Shown one piece after another: positions 7,310 through 13,144 of a stretch of DNA of 16,489 nucleotides (its first letter is position 1; every line of letters begins with the position of its first letter). Source of the stretch: Curvibacter sp. AEP1-3 (lineage in GTDB: Bacteria > Pseudomonadota > Gammaproteobacteria > Burkholderiales > Burkholderiaceae_C). A program made the translations under genes and the position numbers. The stretch covers positions 1 to 16,489 of the forward strand of contig NZ_CP015699.1 of the NCBI RefSeq assembly GCF_002163715.1, in the 5' to 3' direction. The notes under the pieces were generated by a model, which was not told the DNA's origin, searched no databases, and saw nothing but the letters and a program-made list of their open reading frames with translations.

Positions 7310-7579
7310 TTGCCGTTATGGAAACCCGCCGCCATTGCCGACCGCAAGCGCATTACCCAATACATCGCCAAGGACAACCCAAGGGCGGCAATTGAAATGG
7401 GTGACATGCTGATGCAGAAAGCCGAACAGCTAGACCAGCACCCAACGCTTGGCCGTGTGGGGCGAGTAAAAGGGACGCGCGAGCTTGTCGTGCATCCCAA
7501 TTACATATTGATTTACAGGATTGTCGCCAAGGTTCCTGAAGTGCTGCGCGTCAAACACGCAGCGCAGAAATGGCCTTGA
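7310..7579 (+). CDS. parE: ParE/RelE-family toxin
   Basis: The product is 89 aa from a TTG start at 7310 (read as M-PLWKPAAIADRK). GGGGAG (7298-7303) lies at proper distance, and the start is two bases after the antitoxin stop. An in-frame start at 7253 would lie inside the antitoxin gene and add unrelated residues; the ATG at 7318 is out of frame. The family pattern is clear: RKRITQYIAKDNPRAAIEMG, QHPTLGRVGRVKGTREL, then VVHPNYILIYRIV and a final VLRVKHAAQKWP. ParE toxins poison DNA gyrase; RelE relatives cleave ribosome-bound mRNA. The pattern PxLGRxGRVxGTREL and the C-terminal RVxHxxxxWP favour the ParE branch. Length is normal. Confidence 0.85.
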   Translation: MPLWKPAAIADRKRITQYIAKDNPRAAIEMGDMLMQKAEQLDQHPTLGRVGRVKGTRELVVHPNYILIYRIVAKVPEVLRVKHAAQKWP

Positions 7580-7591
7580 CACAAAAGCGAA

Positions 7592-7616
7592 CGGCAAGGG
7601 GTTACGACCCTTGCCG
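7592..7616. terminator. Stable hairpin after the toxin gene
   Basis: CGGCAAGGG (7592-7600) and CCCTTGCCG (7608-7616) are perfect 9-base arms around a 7-base loop, 13 bases after the toxin stop. No U-run follows on either strand, so it may protect the toxin mRNA 3' end or attenuate read-through and is not a classic rho-independent terminator. Confidence 0.5.
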
Positions 7617-7650
7617 CTCTACCACGAAACCACCAGCAAAGGATACTTTC

Positions 7651-7926
7651 ATGGATACCGCAATTATGAGCCTTGACCGCCAAGAACTCTACAGCTTTTG
7701 CGACCTGCTGCCCGAGCCGATCATTGCCCGGCCAGTGGTCACGGCCAGCCGTGGCCGTGGCTTGACCCTGGCGCTTGAATACCAGGGCCAGCGCGTCACG
7801 CTGACCGAGGGCGGCAAGCCCTGCAAGTTCGGCTCTGTTGATGCCGTCTTGTTCGAGTTGGACGGAGCGCCCAACGTCGATACCGCCCGCCTCGTGATCG
7901 AAGCGGCCAACTACTGGCAGCACTGA
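7651..7926 (+). CDS. Small protein of unknown function
   Basis: The product is 91 aa, beginning MDTAIMSLDRQELYSF, with AAAGGA (7638-7643) before the ATG at 7651. The frame opens earlier at 7570, but that part overlaps the toxin end and the hairpin. It looks like a compact alpha/beta protein (LTLALEYQGQRVTLTEGGKP, SVDAVLFELDGAPNVD) without membrane segments or known motifs. It lies between the toxin-antitoxin pair and the repA leader and may be co-transcribed with repA. No family is recognised. Confidence 0.7.
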   Translation: MDTAIMSLDRQELYSFCDLLPEPIIARPVVTASRGRGLTLALEYQGQRVTLTEGGKPCKFGSVDAVLFELDGAPNVDTARLVIEAANYWQH

Positions 7927-7952
7927 CATGGACAGCGCCGCCACAAAGAAAA

Positions 7953-7984
7953 AAGGAGCGCCGAACGGGCATTCGGCACTCCTT
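7953..7984 (-). terminator. Rho-independent terminator on the minus strand, upstream of repA
   Basis: AAGGAG-c-GCCGAA (7953-7965) pairs with TTCGGC-a-CTCCTT (7972-7984) around a 6-base loop with one mismatch. Read leftward, the stem is followed by TTTTTTCTTT (complement of 7945-7954), a good intrinsic terminator. No protein gene runs leftward into it, so it suggests a short antisense transcript from the repA leader. Confidence 0.55.
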
Positions 7985-8026
7985 AGCCAGTTCATGCGGG
8001 TAGCAACCGCGCCCCTTTCGGGGTGT

Positions 8027-8221
8027 ATGGCTTCCACCAATGATAACGCATGTCAAGCAAAAACGCTTGACAAAAAGGAGGCCACGGCAGGCGCAGCAAT
8101 CGCCCAGGGCTTCCCGGTCATGGTGACAGGAGCCGGTGACGTTGTGGTGATGACCCCCGACGATCTAACCAGGCTTGCGCGCATGTTGCGCGGCCAACTC
8201 CCCAAGGAGGCCGCACCGTGA
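8027..8221 (+). CDS. Small leader protein before repA (start uncertain)
   Basis: The best supported part is 64 aa from ATG 8027 (MASTNDNACQAKTLDKKEAT), ending VVVMTPDDLTRLARMLRGQL. The frame opens already at 7928, but that stretch contains the 7953-7984 hairpin and has no ribosome binding site, so the longer version is doubtful; ATG 8120, giving 33 aa, is also possible. The TGA stop overlaps the GTG start of repA (GTGA), and the repA ribosome binding site lies inside this gene, so its translation could control repA expression. The middle contains a perfect inverted repeat (8051-8072). Function unknown. Confidence 0.45.
   Translation: MASTNDNACQAKTLDKKEATAGAAIAQGFPVMVTGAGDVVVMTPDDLTRLARMLRGQLPKEAAP
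8051..8072. promoter_or_regulatory. Operator-like inverted repeat TGTCAAGC-N6-GCTTGACA
   Basis: Perfect 8-base arms (8051-8058 and 8065-8072) around AAAAAC. TGTCAAGC also occurs at 6748 and 14802, both upstream of genes, so a shared repressor site is plausible. It is followed at once by AAGGAGG (8075-8081), which has no obvious start codon at normal spacing. Confidence 0.5.
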
Positions 8222-9264
8222 AGACCCTTACCGACCACCTGGCCGCGATACACGCGCGCATCAAAGAGAACGCAGAAAAGAAGCTGGCCGCACAGCCGGA
8301 GCTTGATCTAGGCATGGACGACCAGGCCGCGCCGGAGCAGGCACAGCTTGCCCCGGCCAGCGACGCAGACGCACCCAAGGCCAAGCCGCCGAAGGTGCGC
8401 CGCGAACGCTCAAAGCTGCTGCCATCCCATCACACAGGCCGCGATTTTTTCTTGTGTGACCTGTTCGACTACGCCATGAAAGATGACGGCGTGAGCATGG
8501 AAGCGCCGATTTTCACGCTTGCCACCAAGCCCGATTTATCAATCTGGCATTGGGAGAGCAAGGACGGCGCGCGCTCAGTGACCGTTACCCCGAGCGTGAA
8601 GGGCAGGGCCACGCAGTTTGATAAGGACGTGCTTATCTATGTGGTTTCGCAGATGACCGAGGCTTTGAACCGAGGCCGCGCAGACGCGCAAAACCGCACC
8701 GTCCGCTTTACCGTGTATGACTATCTGGTTTCGACCAACAAGGCGATTAACGGGCGCAGCTATGAGCGCCTTAGCGATACTTTCGAGCGCCTACGCGGTA
8801 CGACCTTGAAAACCAATATCAAGACCGGAGGCCAGAAGACGCGCGAGATTTTCGGCATCATCGAGCGGGCCAAGATCGTGGAGAAGTCGCCCGACGATGA
8901 ACGCATGGTTGCCGTGGAAGTTACCTTGTCCGAGTGGCTTTTTAATGCCATTCAAGCGCATGAGGTTTTGACGATTCACCGCGACTATTTCAGGCTTCGC
9001 AAGCCGTTGGAGCGCCGCTTGTATGAACTGGCCCGCAAGCATTGCGGCCATCAAACCATGTGGAGCATTGGCCTTGAGCTTTTGCAGGAGAAGGCCGGGA
9101 GCAAGTGCAGCTTGCGCGAGTTCCGCCGCATGGTGCGCGAGGTGGTCGAGGCCGACACGCTGCCCGATTACCGCATGATCTTGGACGACACCGACAAGGT
9201 TACGTTTTACGTCAAGAACCCCCGGCGCTTGTCCGCTGGCATCGCCAAGACCGTGACCGCCTAA
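8218..9264 (+). CDS. repA: Replication initiator protein RepA (RPA family)
   Basis: The product is 348 aa from GTG 8218, with AAGGAGG (8205-8211) upstream and a 4-base overlap with the preceding frame. Residues 1-60 are a charged, variable leader. From about residue 65 the sequence matches the plasmid replication initiator protein A family: HHTGRDFFLCDLFDYAMKDD, YVVSQMTEALNRGRADA, YDYLVSTNKAINGRSYERL, then RLRGTTLKTNI and HRDYFRLRKPLERRLYELAR. Such proteins bind origin iterons through winged-helix domains and load the host replisome. The iteron cluster 0.2 kb downstream is the likely target. IncW-type RepA proteins belong to the same broad family and are of similar size. Confidence 0.92.
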   Translation: MKTLTDHLAAIHARIKENAEKKLAAQPELDLGMDDQAAPEQAQLAPASDADAPKAKPPKVRRERSKLLPSHHTGRDFFLCDLFDYAMKDDGVSMEAPIFTLATKPDLSIWHWESKDGARSVTVTPSVKGRATQFDKDVLIYVVSQMTEALNRGRADAQNRTVRFTVYDYLVSTNKAINGRSYERLSDTFERLRGTTLKTNIKTGGQKTREIFGIIERAKIVEKSPDDERMVAVEVTLSEWLFNAIQAHEVLTIHRDYFRLRKPLERRLYELARKHCGHQTMWSIGLELLQEKAGSKCSLREFRRMVREVVEADTLPDYRMILDDTDKVTFYVKNPRRLSAGIAKTVTA

Positions 9265-9275
9265 GCCTTGGGGCT

Positions 9276-9293
9276 TTTTCGCTGACGCGAAAA
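9276..9293. repeat. Palindrome TTTTCGCT-GA-CGCGAAAA, copy 3
   Basis: Starts 12 bases after the repA stop. The left arm ends in T instead of G; otherwise it is the same element as the other copies. It is followed by CCGGGACGC, also seen beside copy 5. Confidence 0.75.
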
Positions 9294-9424
9294 CCGGGAC
9301 GCCCTTCCAGGCGCGCGCCTTCGCGCTTGGTCGCTGCGCGACTGGCCGCAAGCGGCCACCCTACAGACCGCCCTAGCCTTGCGCCATCCTGGCGCTATCC
9401 AGGCCCGCCGCAAGCGCCGGGCAA

Positions 9425-9456
9425 CGTGCAATCTGTCCCGCGTGTAATCTGTCCCG
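9425..9456. repeat. Tandem 16-base repeat upstream of the iterons
   Basis: Two directly adjacent copies of CGTGYAATCTGTCCCG differing at one base. They may be a second class of initiator or host-factor site, separate from the TTGTGCTATCACCCAC iterons. Confidence 0.65.
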
Positions 9457-9475
9457 AGCGGCCACGCAGCCGCTA

Positions 9476-9614
9476 TTGTGCGATCACCCACGCAGACCCC
9501 GGCGCGGCTTGTTGTGCTATCACCCACACCTGTGGACGGGCTTGTGCTATCACCCACGTTTTCCTGTGGATGGACTTGTGCTATCACCCACAAGCCTATT
9601 GTGCTTTCACCCAC
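9476..9614. repeat. Five origin iterons TTGTGCTATCACCCAC
   Basis: Same-orientation copies start at 9476 (CGAT variant), 9512, 9542, 9576 and 9599 (CTTT variant). Start-to-start spacing is 36, 30, 34 and 23 bases, less regular than usual. CTGTGGA sequences between copies (about 9530 and 9564) resemble parts of DnaA boxes. Location just after repA fits RepA-binding iterons. Confidence 0.9.
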
Positions 9615-9720
9615 ACGGCACAAAAAAAGACGCTTAAAAATCAACAGCTTAGACCACTTTTCCCGAGCCGTAACGCGCGCGCGCGGTTTTTTAACTTTTA
9701 AATTCTTTAACGTCTTTGCG
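9476..9720. other. oriV: Vegetative replication origin (oriV)
   Basis: It combines the iteron cluster (9476-9614) with an AT-rich block at 9687-9710 (TTTTTTAACTTTTAAATTC, then TTTAA) that can act as the unwinding element. The two are joined by a run of six CG dinucleotides (9674-9685). The next gene is more than 700 bases away. The arrangement repA, iterons, AT-rich region is standard for iteron plasmids. Confidence 0.8.
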
Positions 9721-10410
9721 GCCTAAAGGCCGGGGCACCCCTGCGGGGTTCCCCCACCCTGCGGGCGGCTCCCCCTCCCGTCTATCGAGGCCCCCGCAAG
9801 CGGGGGCAGGATGGTGCCCCCGGTCGCAGCACCACCGCCCAGGCTACGAACACCGACAGCGGTTCACCAGGCGATGAAAACCGGCTTTCAAGAAAAGACC
9901 GGCGACGGCCTGCGCGTTGAACAGCCGCCCAGGTGTGCAAAGGCTGCAAGCCTCCGGCGGCCCTACCGGGGGTCACTCGCCGTGAGGCATCAGCCGGGGG
10001 ATGCTTAACGGCCTGCGGCCTACACCCCCCGGCTATGCCGGTAGCGTTGGGTCGTTCCAGCCGCGTCAAGGGCCGGGCTTCGCCCTGAAATCCGCGCCCG
10101 TTCGGTGCTCGGGCTGCGCCCTGCGCTCCGCATGCGGCCTGTGGTTTCACCCTTGACCCGTCTTCCACTCAAAAACCGTGACGGATGACCTACGTTTCGT
10201 GTCGTTTGACCTATGGCGCGACAAATCCGGGGTTAGTCATTGCTGTGAGGATGCCAGCCGCGCCCGTTTTCCGGGCCGTGGAGCGATTTTTTAGACCTTG
10301 CCTATAGCGAGGCACCGCCACGCGGTGAAAAACGCGCCTACGGGCTTCTTTTTGGCCGCTGCTGGCGTAGGTCAAACGTCACGCGCTGGCCGGGACTGCA
10401 AAAAAGCCTC
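9721..10410. other. GC-rich non-coding region rich in inverted repeats
   Basis: No gene can be supported. Short hairpins include GGCCTAAAGGCC (about 9720-9731), GCCCCCGC-AA-GCGGGGGC (9790-9807) and CACCGC-CAC-GCGGTG (10313-10327). One arm of a long inverted repeat lies at 10143-10171. TGACCTA occurs at 10186 and 10207 and inverted at 10368-10374. Open frames here have no ribosome binding sites and contain low-complexity translations. Confidence 0.6.
10143..10171 (-). repeat. Left arm of a long inverted repeat flanking kfrA
   Basis: The reverse complement starts TGAGTGGAAGACGGGTCAAG and matches 11418-11446 over 29 bases without a mismatch. After two mismatched bases another 8 bases match (10133-10140). 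Confidence 0.85.
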
Positions 10411-10457
10411 ATTAGTTCGTTTATTTGTTTGTTTATTAGTTTGTTTGTTGCTATAAT
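10411..10457 (+). promoter_or_regulatory. kfrA promoter with overlapping direct repeats
   Basis: TTGTTT (10429-10434), 17-base spacer and consensus TATAAT (10452-10457) make a strong promoter. ATTAGTTCGTTT (10411-10422) and ATTAGTTTGTTT (10435-10446) are repeated 24 bases apart, within a T-rich GTTT/GTTTA series. KfrA proteins of IncP plasmids are known to repress their own promoter, so these repeats are the probable operator. Confidence 0.75.
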
Positions 10458-10487
10458 AGAGGCATCAACTCACCAAAGGACACCGCC

Positions 10488-11420
10488 ATGCGCCCCGCCG
10501 AATTTGCACCCGAAGCGATCATCCAAGCCGGTCAAGAACTGCAAGCGACTGGCCGCAACATCACCGGCTTTGCCCTTCGCCAGAAGGTCGGCGGCGGCAA
10601 TCCGACCAGGCTTAAACAAGTCTGGGATGAACACATCAACAGCCAAACCACGGCCAAGGCCGAGCCGGTTGCAGAACTGCCGGTTGAGGTTGCCGAGGAA
10701 GTGGCGAGCGTGACCAAGGCGCTTACCGAGCGGCTGGCCGCGCTGGCCGTTGAGTTGAACGACAAGGCAGTAAAGGCCGCAGAACGCCGGGTTCATGAAG
10801 TGGTGCGCGCCGCTGGCGAGCAGCGCGAGCAGGCCGAGCGCGAACTAGCCGACGCATCGCAGACCGTGGACGACTTGGAAAACAAGCTGGATGAGGCCGC
10901 AAGCGCCGCCGCCGCACTGGAAAAGCGCCTGGCCGACACCCAGGCCAGCCACCAGGCGCAAGCCGTCGAACTGGCCCAGGTGCGCGAACGCCTGGCACTG
11001 ATCGAGCAGACGGCCAAGGCCGCGACCGAGCAACACGCCGCCGAGCTTGCCCGCTTGAATGCCAGCATCGAGAGCGAACGCCAACGCCACCAGCAGGAAG
11101 CCGAGCAGCTACGCGCCGAACTGGCGAAGGTGCAGGCCAAGGCCGACGCCGCCGAGCAATCGCACCAGGAGCAGCGCAAGACCGCCGCCCAGGAAGCCCA
11201 CCGAGCCGCCGAACACATGACCAAGGCCCAGGCCGAACGCGACAGCGCCCGCAAAGAGGCCAGCGCAGCCCGCGAGGAAGCCGCCAAGCTGCGCGGCCAG
11301 GTGGAAGCCTTGCAGACCCAAGCCGCCGACCAGTTGCGCGCCCTGGCAATGCGCCAGGCACCGGAGGCCGAAGGCGAGGCCAAGCCACCGAAGACAACCA
11401 AGGCGAAGAAGCCGGAATGA
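10488..11420 (+). CDS. kfrA: KfrA-type DNA-binding, coiled-coil plasmid stability protein
   Basis: The product is 310 aa; ATG 10488 has AAAGGA (10475-10480) upstream. Residues about 10-55 form an HTH region (IIQAGQELQATGRNITGFAL, RQKVGGGNPTRLKQVWDEH) typical of the KfrA N-terminal domain. Residues about 75-285 are one long alanine/glutamate/glutamine-rich coiled coil (VDDLENKLDEAASAAAALEK; EQLRAELAKVQAKADAAEQ), followed by a basic lysine-rich tail (PPKTTKAKKPE). KfrA represses its own gene and forms filament-like multimers that support stable plasmid inheritance. The length fits the family. The gene has its own strong promoter and is followed by a KleE-like gene. Confidence 0.9.
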   Translation: MRPAEFAPEAIIQAGQELQATGRNITGFALRQKVGGGNPTRLKQVWDEHINSQTTAKAEPVAELPVEVAEEVASVTKALTERLAALAVELNDKAVKAAERRVHEVVRAAGEQREQAERELADASQTVDDLENKLDEAASAAAALEKRLADTQASHQAQAVELAQVRERLALIEQTAKAATEQHAAELARLNASIESERQRHQQEAEQLRAELAKVQAKADAAEQSHQEQRKTAAQEAHRAAEHMTKAQAERDSARKEASAAREEAAKLRGQVEALQTQAADQLRALAMRQAPEAEGEAKPPKTTKAKKPE

Positions 11421-11446
11421 GTGGAAGACGGGTCAAGGGTGAAACC
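11418..11446 (+). repeat. Right arm of the long inverted repeat flanking kfrA
   Basis: Begins within the kfrA stop codon (TGA 11418-11420) and matches the reverse complement of 10143-10171 perfectly. Homology resumes at 11449-11456 and again around 11456-11461, the left arm carrying about 11 extra bases. Confidence 0.85.
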
Positions 11447-11483
11447 GGAGGCCGCAGGGCGCGAAGTGAGAAAGGGGTACAGC

Positions 11484-11864
11484 ATGGGCAACATCGTTAG
11501 ATTTCCGAAGCGTCCAGAAGGGCCGCAGTCTGCCGAACTCGACGCCGACAACATCAAGGCCGCAGTGCGTTTGCCGCGCCCTTCCCTGCCCGCTTTGCTG
11601 GCCTGGCTGTGGCGTGTGCTGCGCTTGCCCTTGTTCCTTGTCCTGTACTGGCTTCGCCTGCCCATCGTTGGGCTGTGCAACCTCATTTCACGCCCTGCCC
11701 TGCTGGCCTTCATGGGCGGCTTTTTCCTCATTCCGGCAGCTTCGCCGCATCGGCATATCGTTTGGGTCTTCGGAGGCGTGAGCCTGGCCGCTTTCGCCCT
11801 TGGCTGGCTCTATGACTCGCTTTTGCTGGCCTTGGCCCCGGAGGGGGTTGTTATCGGTCTTTGA
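11484..11864 (+). CDS. KleE-like small inner-membrane protein
   Basis: The product is 126 aa. ATG 11484 is chosen because AAAGGGG (11471-11477) lies upstream and the protein then begins MGNIVRFPKRPEG, the kind of N-terminus seen in KleE proteins of IncP-type plasmids; an upstream in-frame GTG at 11421 lies in the inverted repeat. Two or three hydrophobic segments follow: about residues 36-68 (LLAWLWRVLRLPLFLVLYWL), 72-85 (LLAFMGGFFLIPAA) and 92-115 (WVFGGVSLAAFALGWLYDSL). KleE belongs to the IncP stable-inheritance functions. Co-transcription with kfrA is likely because the gap is only 63 bases. The KleE link rests mainly on the N-terminal motif and membrane topology. Confidence 0.65.
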   Translation: MGNIVRFPKRPEGPQSAELDADNIKAAVRLPRPSLPALLAWLWRVLRLPLFLVLYWLRLPIVGLCNLISRPALLAFMGGFFLIPAASPHRHIVWVFGGVSLAAFALGWLYDSLLLALAPEGVVIGL

Positions 11865-11866
11865 GA

Positions 11867-11884
11867 TTTTCGCGCCCGCGAAAA
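11867..11884. repeat. Palindrome TTTTCGCG-CC-CGCGAAAA, copy 4
   Basis: Identical to copy 1; starts three bases after the stop of the KleE-like gene. Confidence 0.8.
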
Positions 11885-12164
11885 ACAGGATGCCCGCACA
11901 CCGGCCCGGCTTCGCCAGGCCACGCCCTTACCCACCGTGCCGCCGCCGCTTCGCGCCGTCGCCTATGGACAACCGGCCTCTTGCAATGCTTAGGGCTTGC
12001 GGCCCGGTTGCCCACAGGTTCGCCCCGTGGATAAGGGCTAACACCGGATGCCAGGCGCAAAGCGCCCTGCACCAAGACCCCGACCCAACACCTTGCCCAC
12101 CCTAAAGACCAGCATCGGGCGGGCAATCGACACCAAGACGGCCAGAAGGCCATGCGCCCCGAAG

Positions 12165-12189
12165 CCGGACAGTCCGGGGGACTGTCCGG
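12165..12189. repeat. Perfect hairpin with 11-base arms
   Basis: CCGGACAGTCC (12165-12175) and GGACTGTCCGG (12179-12189) around GGG. No T-run on either side, so it may be a protein site, a recombination site or a transcription barrier. Confidence 0.75.
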
Positions 12190-12296
12190 TTTGCCGGTAG
12201 GAGCCGGGGCGGTAGCCCTGGCACCCGCCAAAGCGGGGGCCACTCCGAAGCCCGGCAAAGGGTATGGCCTGAATCACTGAACGCCGAGAGTCCAGA

Positions 12297-12314
12297 TTTT
12301 CGCGGACGCGAAAA
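12297..12314. repeat. Palindrome TTTTCGCG-GA-CGCGAAAA, copy 5
   Basis: Perfect 8-base arms around GA, immediately beyond the virB5 terminator when read leftward; its A-run overlaps the T-tract of that terminator. Confidence 0.8.
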
Positions 12315-12337
12315 AAAACCGGGACGCATCCCGGTTT
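12311..12337 (-). terminator. Rho-independent terminator of the virB6-virB5 operon
   Basis: Read leftward: AAACCGGGA (12337-12329), TGCG loop, TCCCGGTTT (12324-12316) and continuing T's to 12311. It lies 35 bases after the virB5 stop and is a textbook intrinsic terminator. Confidence 0.85.
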
Positions 12338-12371
12338 GAAAAGCCGCTGTCACACGGAAAAATCTAATAGG

Positions 12372-13103
12372 TCAAGGCGTAACCGTAACGCGGGGAATGG
12401 GGCGATTGGTTCCCGCCATGCGAATGGACGTATCACGCGCTTGCATGTCACTGATCTTTTGTTCAGCTTGAACCAGCATCGACATAGCTTGAATCTTGGC
12501 ATGTTCGTTTTGAATAATGCCCTGCTCCGTGTTGATGCGGGCCTGTAGCTCTGCAATAGCCTTCGGGTCTTGTGTTTGGCTGACCTGGCTAATCATGTTT
12601 TCGAGGTTTTGCAGCCGTTGCGTTGCATCCGTATAGGCTTCCATGCTCAAAGCCTTCTGTGACGCTGCCCGGTTCAAATCCGCTGCCCACTGATCGGATG
12701 CCGACTGACTGCCAAAGTCTGACGGCGATAGCGTGGACGTAGATTGCTTGATGCTGTTGATCGAGCTTGCAAGGTTGCCATACGAACCACCGTTAGCCAG
12801 GCTCAAGAGCGTTTGCGCATCGGGCGGCAACATGCGCCGCGCCGCCTGATAAGTCGGGTCATTCAGCAATGCAGAGAAGCCACGCCCGCCCGTGGTGTTT
12901 TGAATCTGTTGCTGCATTTGCTGGATTTGCTGCACCATTTGTTGGTACTGCTGCGCCCAGGCCGCGACCTGCTGGATTGCTTGCGCAAGCTGCGTTTGTT
13001 GAACTGCTACGCTTGTAGCGTCGATAACCGGAATGCCTGCAAAGGCTTGGCTACCGCCAAAAATACCGACCACGAAGGCCAGGATACGAAGAAATTTTTT
13101 CAT
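12372..13103 (-). CDS. virB5: VirB5/TrbJ-family type IV secretion minor pilin
   Basis: The product is 243 aa; minus-strand ATG at 13103, with AAGGG seven bases upstream. It has a signal peptide (MKKFLRILAFVVGIFGGSQAFA, cut probably after AFA at residue 22), then a long Q-rich helix typical of VirB5 (QLAQAIQQVAAWAQQYQQMV, QIQQMQQQIQNTTGGRGFS). A second helical stretch follows (QRLQNLENMISQVS, INTEQGIIQNEHAKIQAM). VirB5 proteins sit at the tip of conjugative pili and help in target-cell contact. The last 15 residues (MAGTNRPIPRVTVTP) nearly repeat a motif in the nearby lipoprotein. It is last in a leftward operon with a VirB6 homologue, without any VirB4, VirB11 or core-complex genes. Confidence 0.85.
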   Translation of the reverse strand: MKKFLRILAFVVGIFGGSQAFAGIPVIDATSVAVQQTQLAQAIQQVAAWAQQYQQMVQQIQQMQQQIQNTTGGRGFSALLNDPTYQAARRMLPPDAQTLLSLANGGSYGNLASSINSIKQSTSTLSPSDFGSQSASDQWAADLNRAASQKALSMEAYTDATQRLQNLENMISQVSQTQDPKAIAELQARINTEQGIIQNEHAKIQAMSMLVQAEQKISDMQARDTSIRMAGTNRPIPRVTVTP

Positions 13104-13144
13104 GGTTGCTACCCTTGAAAGTTGAGAGGTTGAAAAACTGAAAA

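Larger units (their letters stand above)
9265..9475. other. Non-coding segment between repA and the iterons
   Basis: No gene. It holds copy 3 of the TTTTCGCG palindrome (9276-9293), a perfect palindrome TGGCCGC-AA-GCGGCCA (9343-9358), and two adjoining 16-base direct repeats, CGTGCAATCTGTCCCG (9425-9440) and CGTGTAATCTGTCCCG (9441-9456). Confidence 0.6.
11865..12310. other. Non-coding region with hairpins and DnaA-box-like sites
   Basis: No gene is supported. It contains palindrome copies 4 and 5 at its two ends, CCCACAGG and GTGGATAAGG (about 12010-12036), which resemble DnaA boxes, and an 11-base-arm hairpin at 12165-12189. It is the convergent gap between the kfrA operon and the leftward virB5 operon. 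Confidence 0.55.

Noticed and set aside
9476..9614. CRISPR-like array
   Set aside because: Repeats are 16 bases with 7-20-base gaps of unequal size and no cas genes; they are origin iterons.
9105..9701. 198-aa plus-strand frame running from repA end through the iterons
   Set aside because: It translates the iterons as repeated C-AITH units; it overlaps repA and oriV and is a by-product of the repeats.
9782..10168. 128-aa minus-strand frame in the non-coding region
   Set aside because: Low-complexity R/P/A/G translation across hairpins with no ribosome binding site; its first residues only mirror the inverted repeat that also reads MEDGSRVKP at 11421.
10793..11731. 312-aa minus-strand frame opposite kfrA
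   Set aside because: Serine/alanine-rich shadow of the KfrA coiled coil; it crosses two good plus-strand genes.
11851..12258. 135-aa frame between the kfrA operon and virB5
   Set aside because: Spans palindrome copy 4 and the 12165 hairpin, with no start signal and unstructured translation.
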